Under the pieces are notes generated by a model. The model saw only the letters and a program-made list of their open reading frames with translations, was not told where the DNA came from and ran no database searches. The translations under genes were made by a program, and so were the position numbers. From the NCBI RefSeq assembly GCF_001039355.2, contig NW_019774748.1:20454-84453 (forward strand): a stretch of 64,000 bases of DNA, in the 5' to 3' direction. This stretch comes from Lingula anatina (lineage: Eukaryota > Brachiopoda > Lingulata > Lingulida > Lingulidae). This document shows positions 38,491 through 50,782 of this stretch, piece by piece. How positions within the stretch are numbered: the stretch's first letter is position 1; every line of letters starts with the position of its first letter.

Positions 38491-39572
38491 GTAAAGTTCA
38501 TTTTGCAACAGTTACATTTAATATGCAGTCGATGATGTTAGGCAAACTGTTTGAATTCTTGCTTCCTTTCCTGATACTTCCCTGCCACTGCCCTTTACAC
38601 TACACACAGTCACTAGCCTTGGATGGTGATTCAGACGTGAAGAAGTTACACCCATCTTTGCATCTTTTCGCTTACAATAGCCAGCGGATAATGAAATATC
38701 TTGCATCGTTGATATGTGCATGAGATCTAGAAACAGAGACATAAAAGAACTAATGAGTACCATAAATAAAGGTGTAACCAACTTTGAGGTACTTCTGAAG
38801 TAGTAATATATACTGTTGAAATGTTTTGGTCCAGCCAATTTTTTCTCTGACAGCAGGAGCACCTGCATACTTTTGAAAATTTTATGTACAACAGACATCA
38901 AAGACAAAAAGTGAAGTAAATTCTGATCAGGTGATGCTGCGGAGATAGCTATCAACAGCCAACAATTAGTAGGCAGGATTATATGCTAATGATGTCATTA
39001 TGGTTTTGCCTTTTGTGCCTCATTAGCTTCTTGGTATGTATTCATTTTTAAACCCACATTTTTTACCAGTATTTTAATCTAATATCTTGAGACATACCTA
39101 CACAGAAAAAAAAAACATTTTTTTAGGAAAAAAGTTGTACACACATCCTGAACTTATAAGTGGTACAGCTAGTTTATATCATTTGATGTTTTGACCATAC
39201 CCAGATTTCTGTCTCTAGCCTATTGACAGAAATTACACTAAATTCAAGAAGATGAATGTCTATGGCAAAGTGTGTAAAAAAAAAAATATATGTAGGAAAA
39301 TCTCAACCCAAAATATGTCTAAATAAAAGAGAAGAATGATGAAATCATCTTAAGTTATATTTTTAAATCAGATTGGGTTGACATATCTTTAAAGATTGTC
39401 TTGTAATTGTTTGCTCATCATATTTACTTGAACCCTCAGTTACAATACAAATGGGAGATGGGTGTATTGCAGAAAACTTTGACTTGTTGTTTGTTTTGAG
39501 CTAATCCTAATGAGAAATGTTGACCAAACTTCACAAGAAACACAACTTAATATTACTTTTTACAAAAGAAAT

Positions 39573-39925
39573 NCTAGTAAAATGATACATGAAGAGAAAG
39601 GACAGTGTTGTTGCTCTAATTAAAGCTCTTTATTTCTTCATTTAAAAACATGAAATGGCTGATAAGCACGCTTTCTTTTGAAAAGAATCCATGTTTTACC
39701 AAGGAATATGAAGTATACATAAGAATATAAAGGTCATATTTTAATATGACTTTTGCAGACACTTTAAAATACCTACAAGTTCATAATAATTTTACAGATA
39801 TTTGAGTCACTTGGTACACTCTTTTGTTCAATGATTCTCATTTTAACATGAAGGAATCAATTCATAATTTAAATCAAAAGTTTTCACAAGCCATGTATAT
39901 GCTTGGCTAGCAAGCTGTGGCAGAA

Positions 39926-39929
<4 letters not shown>
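39573..39929. repeat. Copy-A-specific insertion of about 357 bp
   Basis: Copy A and copy B match on both sides, but only copy A has this segment, bounded by AGAAAT on the left and AGAAATCTT on the right. It starts with a lone 'n' and ends at a 30-base poly(A). It has no open frame. It may be an insertion or deletion polymorphism, or a small gap-filling error. Confidence 0.5.
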
Positions 39930-39963
<34 letters not shown>

Positions 39964-42900
39964 ACTGAAATTTTATAATTTAGACCTACAAATGATTTGC
40001 TTGTAATTTTGTAACCTATGCTGGTTTATAAATATTGATCCTTTCGCTAGTGAGCTTGGGCAAGCTTAGAATTGCCTCTTAGTATTGTAAAAAGACAATT
40101 TATGTGTAACTGTGTAGATAAACAGTGCAGTCTGAGTCATGTATTTCATAAATTAAGTTTTTTAGAATCTAGTAATGGACTTACACTTTAGTCCATGCAG
40201 TGCTGTTGCATTCCCCTTATAGAAACTTTAGCCTTTATCATGGAATCACAATGATGTAACAAGACTGAGTTTAGTTCCACCTGTACTCTTAAGCTATTGC
40301 ATATTAATAAAAGGACTGGGAAATTTTTAACATAATTGAAAGGTTACTGTGAATGTAAAATGGAAAAGAACCTTACTAGTACCTGTAGGGTGTTAATAAT
40401 GTACAATATCTTACTTGCAGTGAATGATATCTTGGCCTTCACATAAATGAACCACGATGGCAAATGCTGTGAATCCTCATGATCACTTTGATCCTGATGC
40501 CATACACTATGAAGATGAGGTAGACATGGAAGACAGTGAGGAGGAAGAGGAAGAAGCTTCCAATAAGCAAAATGGTGCATTGAAAACAGATCGTTATGGT
40601 TTCATGGGAGGAGGACAGTTTACAGACCCTGAATTGTAAGTAGTAGTGTGCCCTTATAGTTGTTATGAACAAAATGCCAAATAAAATTAAAAAGTAAGGA
40701 AAAGTAAATTAATAATTCACATTTACAAATTTTTCTTCTCTGAAAAAAAAGTCAAGTATGGGACGTACAGTATACATGACAGTAGCACTCATCCCTAGAT
40801 TACAAATTCGTGTCATGTGTTGATTAACTGTTGATGATTTGGTATGGATTGTTAATATTTCACAAATCTTTGCAGTTATTTACACTTGTTTTTCCCCTAA
40901 TTGTAGATTTTATTACAGATTCATATTATCTAGACAAAGGTCTAAGCTCATATTACTTTGCTCTTTTGTGAGCCTAGAGACTGTCTGATGTTTTGATTCT
41001 TAGAAGTCATGACTGAAAGAAAAGCAGTCAAATATTAACTTATCATTCTAGTATATTGTTTATTGTGTTATATCACATTCTTTTAACATTTTCCATCTAA
41101 AAGGTATGAAAAACTAACCAAAGGGGGGAAATTGAAACCAGGCATTAAGATTATGTATTAACACATATTGGTAGAATGTGAGAAATAGTTTGTTTTCTCC
41201 AGTTAACCTTGTATGACAGATGGCTCGTGATGTGATATGGCCTGGTGTGATTGACTTAATGAGTTTTGTTTAGGTAGTTTCCTATGCAGGCTTCATAGTG
41301 CTTTAAAAGATAAAGGTCAAGCTGTTGAGATTGTTTATAGTGAGATGTTTTTCAGTATATTTATGTGCGTGTGTTTATTAAATTTTAAGATTATTATACC
41401 TATAGGTATATTACTAGTAGTTACATGTAAACAAACAAAAAAATGATAACAAGAAAAGCCTTGAAACCTTTCTTATCAGTACAACCATACTTTTTTTCTG
41501 GGGATGATTTATTTCAAATTTGGAATCACAGTTTGGAAGAAAAAGCAATGTTTGCTTTAACCCTAAGACCTGTAGTTGCCTTAATCTGCTTGGCTAATTC
41601 AGTCATAAAGGCAAAGCATTGATTTGATCCTTATAAATACACCAGCTCATATTTCAGTCTACATTGAAACTAGCTTATTGATATCTTATCTGCAAGTTGG
41701 CAGAAGTGGAGTGGTACTTCAACAATTCAAATACCAAGTTTCTGTAGAGATAGAAAAGTCAAAGGTTTATACTTGAAGTCTTGCAGCCAAGTGCAGAAAT
41801 TAGCCCTGTATATTTTCTTAAAAATGTTTTTTTTTCTTGGCATGCTAAGAATATAATTTATGTCCAAAATTATCTTATAGTTCATAATTTGAACACTGCA
41901 GTATAAAAAGTATTTTAATAATATTTTAATCTTAAAAGATCATTTCAAGTTACCAACTGTGCAATAGGTTTTTTATCAACTTCCTTAAGACTTAATTTAA
42001 TTAATGATAGCCGATAGAGTAAGATAAGAAAACCTAACATTAAGCAATGGTAAGGAGAGTGTTATATAACTCCCTGGTGAAGCACTCTAGCTGGCCTCTC
42101 TATAGTTACAACTGATAAAGTCTCCTGTCACTCAATTTGTCTGAATGCAAGATCCGGAGAAGATGTATCAACACACCTAATTACAATACAAATCAATAAA
42201 TAACCTGCTTAATGGGCAGTCTTAGTTGGTTCAGAATGTAGTGCATTAATTATCTGTCTGCACTAGCAGGTTCGCCTCTGGAATGTGACATATGGCAGAA
42301 CAAAGAGGTCACTGGTGCACTTGTTTTTATTGACATGATGAAGAATGTGTTAATTGGGTTTTTGTTAAGATGTCTGTGAAAAATCAATGTCTGATTTACT
42401 ATTTACATGCATCATTACAATCTCTTTCTCTCTCTCTCTCTCTCTTTTTCCTCCAGAAAAACATTAAAAATCATTATATGAAGTAAAATTAAAATATATT
42501 TAAAATTGGAAAAAGGCATCAAATTCATTTGTCATTTGTTGATATGGAAAAGCAAAAACTCAATAAATCTTTCATTTATTTAAAATTCTTTAAGCATGTT
42601 ATCAAGGTGTGTTTGTATTAGGTAGATAAGAACACGTGATTTGTGATATTTTTTCCTGATATACATTGTGCACTGTATGTGGCAGTATCTATTTGGCAGT
42701 TTGTATTAAAGCTGACTCAGACAAACACTTCCTCTTAGCTCTTGATTCGTGAAGTCACCATTATGTTCACTACTATCACACCTGAAATACTGGAGTGTAT
42801 TTAATAATACCACAGGTTTTTATTATCCTGGCAAACATTACTCCAGCATGATCCATCCTTACACAGTAAACTGATTTTTCTAGGAGGATAAATGTCAGTT

Positions 42901-43197
42901 GACGCTCTTATTTGTCGGAATAACATGTTTCGTGTCTGAATGTTTGCATTGACTGTAACTTATCTGAACTCTTCCCCGAATACATGGAGACTGTGGTTAC
43001 CATGGCAATAAAGAGATCCTGGAGTGTTTCTTTATAAGATCAAAATTGGGATCAGGTGTTCTTATAGCACTGGGAAAATTTACATGTCCTGTGAAGGATT
43101 CAATACCTCACATTTATTGATAAGTGATAATAAGTTGCTGGCAGTGTGTGTGTACCAGACACTTTGTGGGTTACTGAAATTCTTCAGTGTTGTAGTT

Positions 43198-43235
<38 letters not shown>

Positions 43236-45759
43236 TCGAGAGTAAAGATAATGTCATAGTGTATGTTCAACATGAATAAAATTTTGAAAAAATAACGATG
43301 AACATTAGTGATAATCAGTACATTGAGGGTTTTTTTTTTATAAAAAATAGTTAAACGTACTTTTTGTTCCCCTTTTTGGAAAACTTGCATCAAGAGCAGA
43401 TGACATGTTCTTTATTTTGGTCAGTAAAAATAAGTTTTGTTGTCTTTTCTGATAATTCTTGTTAAGTTTCTTACGTAGTTGTTACTGCACAAAATATTTT
43501 TTTTGTTTTTTGTAGAGAATCACCCATTCCATTGGAAATTTTAAGGAAGCGAGAATTAAAATGGTTAGATATGTTAGAAAATTGGGAAAAATGGATGAGC
43601 AAAAGATTTAAGAAGGTAAATTCAATAAAGGCTATCAACAAATGTTTTTGAATTATAGTAAAGTAAAGTTTAAGCCATGAAATATACTTTGCAATTTTGG
43701 TCTCTTCTACAATTAACTTTTAATTAAGAAATGCCAAAAAACTTAACTTGTTTTGAGAGCATGCCCAGTGCAACATTAAACCATACATAGCAGATGCTAC
43801 ATGAATGAATTTTTGTGAATGTGAACTCAATTGAAAATTTATTTTTTGATACAATTTTTTTTCCCTTCAGGTAAAAGAGCGATGTCGTAAAGGTATCCCT
43901 CCTTCCATACGACCAAGAGCATGGCAGTATCTGTGTGGGAGCAAGTATTTAATGGAACATAACAGAGGAGTGTATGAGGTATATATGCAAATCTCTATAT
44001 CAATAACAGCTTAAACCAATTGAGTCATTGTTTGAAATAAATTCTTTTCTACCCTTTCAAATATCACTGTGATACAAAAATATGCACACAGAAAGTTTGT
44101 TATCAGACATGACCTTTTTCTGTGGAAAAGCAGAATTTTTTAATTTAATTCTGATGGTTCCTGAGATTTGTCAAAGTTAGGTGTTAGGTCCCATGATAAA
44201 TGTTCAGACATTTTTTTGAAACCTAGGCTCATGTCTGTGTTATGATGACTTTTCTTACTTTCAAGATTTTATAGTCAAAATTGGTGACTTTGTTTCCAGG
44301 CTTACTTAAAGGAACAGGGGGAGCCCAGGTGGATAGATGATATTAAAAAAGATCTTCACAGACAGTTTCCCTTCCATGAAATGTTTGCTGCCAGGGGAGG
44401 GCATGGGTAGGTTCATTTTTATTAATACTTTGCTGTGCAACGATCCTGATAAAACCTTCATATGAGACACTTTAATTATATAGTTTTTGGTTAGATATGA
44501 TTTTTAAATTAATCTTGCATCTTAATTGAAATTTGCTAGCTTTGTTATTAATCCAGTTTACCCTATTTCATTGCTCATTCTCAGAATGTATTATAGCATA
44601 TTTTGTGATGGATTTGTAGTTGATATGTGTTTGCATAGTAAGGTTTATGCTTATTTCCCAAAAATAACAAAATGCCTGTTTCATAGATATCAGTTATACC
44701 CAATCTTGTAACAACGTCGTGACATGAAATGGTGTAAGTGAAGGCTGCATAAACATTATCATACATAATTGTTTTAGGCAAGAAGATTTGTTCAGAATAT
44801 TAAAAGCCTACACCATTCACAACCCAAAGGATGGGTATTGTCAGGCCCAAGGGCCAATAGCTGCAGTGTTGCTGATGCACATGCCTGCAGAGCAAGCTTT
44901 TTGGTGCTTAGTCTCCATCTGTGACAAATACCTGCCTGGGTATTACAGTCCAGGACTGGTCAGTAGAAAGTGATGCCCTATTACAGAGAGTCATTAATCT
45001 GTTTTGATTCTTTACATAAATAGAATAAATTGCAAAATGGGGATGCTGCTTTGAGTTAAATATTCTTATTGTAGAAAGGCATTACCTTTTAACTGGAAGT
45101 TTTTTTTCAAAAAATGTCATTAAGTATTTTTGTTTAACAAATATCTTAATAAATGTCATTACTTTTAGGAAGCAGTTCAGACAGACGGGGACGTTCTGTA
45201 TGGTTTGCTGAAAAAAGTGGTGCCCGCAACATATAAACATTTGGTAAGTTGTCTTGATAATCTGCTCTTCATTGAGCTACTCATTTTTTTATTGCCAGAT
45301 TTTGTATCATTATACAAGAAGTGTCTTATAATTGTATTCTTACTAAATTTAAGTAAGTAAAGGGCATATTTAGAAATCAAGTTTTTTTTAATGTCAGTGG
45401 TTGAGGATGAAATTGAGGAAGATGTATATATATAATGCTGTATGAAGCATGCCAACCCACATTGGATAATGGTTGAATTCTCACTTGTGATTAACATCGT
45501 ATATTAGACTATTGAAATTAAGGTTACCTAAATGATTATATCTAGCTTTTGTTTGTGTAAGACTGAGCATTTCAGATTTATGAAGATTTTTTTGTTGATT
45601 TCATTGTATACTATGTTTTTTTTTTTTTTTTCAGAAAAAGCAAAAGGTTGATCCAATTTTATATATGACAGAATGGTTTATGTGTGTGTTCACCCGGACT
45701 CTGCCATGGTCATCAGTATTGAGAGTGTGGGATATGTTCTTTTGTGAAGGTAAATAGTT

Positions 45760-45760
45760 N
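45760..45760. other. Single-base assembly gap at the TBC1D10 duplication join
   Basis: A lone 'n' separates the intron after exon 7 of copy A from sequence homologous to about 37912, the 5' edge of the block. This is the same kind of join as at 29051. Confidence 0.85.
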
Positions 45761-48700
45761 GATTTTTTTGATGATTTTTTGAAAATATTATTTTGCCTCG
45801 TTTAAAGTATTAATGAAATTGTTAACGACAATGTGGTTGCATATAAGGTTGAGACCTCTAAACTCGAACAAACATGTCTGCTAATCAAATCATTAATGTA
45901 TCGTTAATAAAAGGTGTTTGTCATAATTTCCACCTGAATGAGATGCCTGTTCACGTAATATTAACTTGATCTTCACACTTCAACTACCCCCTCCCCCCCT
46001 CACAAACATTGGCACGCACACTCACGAACCCTTCCTTATCTCTTTGTGTTATAAGAAATCAAACAAATACAAAAATCCATTTTTCTTAGACGAAAATAAA
46101 AAGGTTGAAATCTAGTCATAAATTTGGGACGTTGTTAGCGGTGTCACCGTTGAAACCCTTTCCGCAATACTGCCCTATTTATTCCAGTCTTTAGTTGGCC
46201 CGAACATGCGCATTTGACATACTTGATACTTCCGGAAACAATTGGTTGAAGGAAGATGTACTTCAAAACAGAATCTGTGAATTGTATTCATAGGTAAAAT
46301 ATGTGACCGAAACGTAGAACGGATATGTTCTTCCGGAAAACAGGTAAAGTTCATTATGCAACAGTTACATTTAATATGCAGTCGATGATGTTAGGCAAAT
46401 TGTTTGAATTCTTGCTTCCTTTCCTGATACTTCCCTGCCACTGCCCTTTACACTACACACAGTCACTAGCCTAGGATGGTGATTCAGACGTGAAGAAGTT
46501 ACACCCATCTTTGCATCTTTTCGCTTACAATAGCCAGCGGATAATGAAATATCTTGCATCGTTGATATGTGCATGAGATCTAGAAACAGAGGCATAAAAG
46601 AACTAATGAGTACCATAAATAAAGGTGTAACCAACTTTGAGGTACTTATTTTGTTCCTTCTGAAGTAGTAATATATACTGTTGAAATGTTTTGGTCCAGC
46701 CAATTTTTTCTCTGACAGCAGGAGCACCTGCACACTTTTGAAAATTTTACGTACAACAGACATCAAAGACAAAAAGTGAAGTAAATTTTGATCAAGTGAT
46801 GGTGCAGAGACAGCTATCAACAGCCAACAATTAGTAGGCAGGATATGCTAATAATGTCATTATGGTTTTGCCTTTTGTACCTCGTTAGCTTCTTGGTATG
46901 TATTCATTTTTAAACCCACATTTTTTACCAGTATTTTTATCTAAAATCTTGAGACATACCTACACAGAAAAAAATAACATTTTTGTAGGAAAAAAGTTGT
47001 ACACACATCCTGAACTTATAAGCAGTACAGCTAGTTTACATCATTTGATGTTTTGACCATACCCAGATATCTGTCTCTAGCCTATTGACAGAGATCACAC
47101 TAAAGTCAAGAAGATGAATGTCTATGGCAGAGTGTGTAAAAAAAAAATATATATATATGTAGGAAAATCTCAACCCAAAATATGTCTAAATAAAAGAGAA
47201 GAACGATGAAATCATCTTAAGTTATATTTTTTAATCAGATTGGGTTGACATATCTTTAAAGATTGTCTTGTAATTGTTTGCTCACCATATATACTTGAAC
47301 CCTCAGTTACAATACAAATGGAAGATGGGTGTATTGCAGAAAACTTTGATTTGTTGTTTGTTTTGAGCTAATCCTAATGAGAAATGTTGACAAAACTTCA
47401 CAAGAAACACAACTTAATATTACATTTTACAAAAGAAATCTTAAAAAAAAAAATGTAATATCACATTCTTTAAAAAAAGGAACTGAAATTTTATTATATA
47501 GACCTACAAATGATTTGCTTGTAATTTTGTAACCTATGCTGGTTTATAAATATTGATCCTTTCGCTAGTGAGCTTGTGCAATCTTAGAATTGCCTCTTAG
47601 TGTTGTAAAAAGACAATTTATGTGTAACTGTGTAGATTAACAGTGCAGTCTGAGTCATATATTTCATAAATTAAGTTTTTTAGAATCTAGTAATGGACTT
47701 ACACTTTAGTCCATGCAGTGCTGTTGCATTCCCCTTATAGAAACTTTAGCCTTTATCATGGGAGCACAATGATGTAACAAGACTGAGTTTAGTTCCACCT
47801 GTACTCTTAAGCTGCATATTAATAAAAGGACTGGGAAATTTTTAACATAATTGAAAGGTTACTGTGAATGTAAAATGGAAAAGAACCTTACTAGTACCTG
47901 TAGGGTGTTAATAATATACAATATCTCACTTGCAGTGAATGATATCTTGGCCTTCACATAAATGAACCACGATGGCAAATGCTGTGAATCCTCATGATCA
48001 CTTTGATCCTGATGCCATACACTATGAAGATGAGGTAGACATGGAAGACAGTGAGGAGGAAGAGGAAGAAGCTTCCAATAAGCAAAATGGTGCATTGAAA
48101 ACAGATCGTTATGGTTTCATGGGAGGAGGACAGTTTACAGACCCTGAATTGTAAGTAGTAGTGTGCCCTTATAGTTGTTATGAACAAAATGCCAAATAGA
48201 ATTATTTTAAAAAAATTGTGGAAAAAAGTAAGGAAAAGTAAATTAATAATTCACATTTACAAATTTTTCTTCTCTGAAGAAAAAGTCACAGTACAGTATG
48301 CATGACAGTAGCACCCATCCCTAAATTACAAATTCGTGTCATGTGTTGATTAACTGTTGATGATTTGGTATGGATTGTTAACATTTCACAAATCTTTGCA
48401 GTTATTTACACTTGTTTTTCCCCTAATTGTAGATTTTATTACAGAATCATATTATCTAGACTGAGGTCTAAGCTCATGTTACTTTGCTCTTTTGTGAGCC
48501 TATAGACTGTTTGATGTTTTGATTCTTAGAAGTCATGACTGAAAGAAAAGCAGTCAAATATTAGCTTATCTTTCTAGTATATTGTTTATTGTGTAATATC
48601 ACATTCTTTAAACATTTTTCATCTAAAAGGTATGAAAAACTAACCAAAAGGGGAAATTGAAACCAGGCATTAAGATTATGTATTAACACATATTGGTAGA

Positions 48701-49936
48701 ATGTGAGAATTAGTTTGTTTTCTCCAGTTAACCTTGTATGACAGATGGCTCGTGATGTGATATGGCCTGGTGTGATTGACTTAATGAGTTTTGTTTAGGT
48801 AGTTTCCTATGAAGGCTTCATAGTGCTTTAAAAGATAAAGGTCAAGCTGTTGAGATTGTTTATAGTGAGATGTTTTTCAGTATATGTATGTGCGTGTGTT
48901 TATTAATTTTTAAGATTATTATTCCTATAGGTATATTACTAGTAGTTACATGTAAACAAACAAACAAAAAAAAAATGATAACAAGAAAAGCCTTGAAACC
49001 TTTCTTATCAGTACAACCATACTTTTTTTTCTGGGGATGATTTATTTCAAATTTGGAATCAAAGTTAGGAAGAAAAAGCAATGTTTGCTTTAACCCTAAG
49101 ACCTGTAGTTGCCTTAATCTGCTTGTCTAATTCAGTCATAAAGGCAAAGCATTGATTTGATCCTCATAAATACACCAGCTCATATTTCAGTCTACATTGA
49201 AACTAGCTTATTGATATCTTATCTGCAAGTTGGCAGAAGTGGAGTGGCACTTCAACAATTCAAATACCAAGTTTCTGTAGAGATAGAAAAGTCAAAGGTT
49301 TATACTTGAAGTCTTACAGCCAAGTGCAGAAATTAGCCCTGTATATTTTCTTGAAAATGTTTTTTTGGCATGCTAAGAATATAATTTATGTCCAAAATTA
49401 TCTTATAGTTCATAATTTGAACACTGCAGTATAAAAAGTATTTTAATAATATTTTAATCTTAAAAGATCATTTCAAGTTACCAACTGTGCAATAGGTTTC
49501 TTAAGACTTAATTTAATTAATGATAGCCGATAGAGTAAGATAAGAAAACCTAACATTAAGCAATGGTAAGGAGAGTGTTATGTAACTCCCTGGTGAAGCA
49601 CTCTAGCTGGCCTCTCTATAGTTACAACTGATAAAGCCTCCTGTCACTCAATTTGTCTGAATGCAAGATACGGAGAAGATGTATCAACACACCTAATTAC
49701 AATACAAATCAATAAATAACCTGCTTAATGGGCAGTCTTAGTTGGTTCAGAATGTAGTGCATTAATTATCTGTCTGCACTAGCAGGTTCGCCTCTGGAAT
49801 GTGACATATGGCAGAACAAAGAGGTCACTGGTGCACTTGTTTTTATTGACATGATGAAGAATGTGCTAATTGGGTTTTTGTTAAGATGTCTGTGAAAAAT
49901 CAATGTCTGATTTACTATTTACATGCATCATTACAA

Positions 49937-49981
<45 letters not shown>

Positions 49982-50730
49982 TCCAGAAAAACATTAAAAA
50001 ATCATTATATGAAGTAAAATTTAAATATATTTAAAATTGGAAAAAGGCATCAAATTCATTTGTCATATGTTGATATGGAAAAGCAAAAACTCAACAAATC
50101 TTTCATTTATTTAAAATTCTTTAAGCATGTTATCAAGGTGTGTTTGTATTAGGTAGATAAGAACACGTGATTTATGATATTTTTTCCTGATATACATTGT
50201 TCACTGTATGTGGCAGTATCTATTTGGCAGTTTGTATTAAAGCTGACTCAGACAAACACTTCCTCTTAGCTCTTGATTCGTGAAGTCACCGTTATGTTCA
50301 CTACTATCACACCTGAAATACTGGAGTGTATTTAATAATACCACAGGTTTTTATTATCCTGGCAAACATTACTCCAGCATGATCCATCCTTACACAGTAA
50401 ACTGATTTATCTAGGAGGATAAATGTCAGTTGACGCTCTTATTTGTCAGAATAACATGTTTCGTGTCTGAATGTTTGCATTGACTGTAACTTATCTGAAC
50501 TCTTCCCCGAGTACATGGAGACTGTGGTTACCATGGCAATAAAGAGATCCTGGAGTGTTTCTTTATAAGATCAAAATTGGGATCAGGTGTTCTTATAGCA
50601 CTGGGAAAATTTACATGTCCTGTGAAGGATTCAATACCTCACATTTATTGATAAGTGATAATAAGTTGCTGGCAGAGTGTGTGTACCAGACACTTAGTGG
50701 GTTACTGAAACTCTTCATTGTTGTAGTTAA

Positions 50731-50782
<52 letters not shown>

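Larger units (their letters stand above)
37912..45759 (+). repeat. TBC1D10 locus, copy A (5' region and exons 1-7, allelic duplicate)
   Basis: This 7.85-kb block recurs at 45761-53718 with small differences. Coding exons in this copy are 40457-40635, 43516-43615, 43871-43978, 44300-44406, 44778-44958, 45169-45243 and 45635-45749. It stops ten bases after the exon 7 donor, at a lone 'n' (45760), so exons 8 and 9 are missing. All coding differences from copy B are synonymous, including Glu in exon 3, Gly in exon 4, Asp and Val in exon 6, and Lys, Arg and Pro in exon 7. It also carries about 357 bases at 39573-39929 that copy B lacks. It is best read as the other allele, not a second gene. Confidence 0.85.

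Noticed and set aside
38518-38955. Minus-strand 145-aa frame, repeated as 149 aa at 46371-46820
   Set aside because: It lies over the TBC1D10 5' region and persists only because the block is duplicated. A 12-base indel and non-silent changes separate the copies, and no family resemblance was seen.
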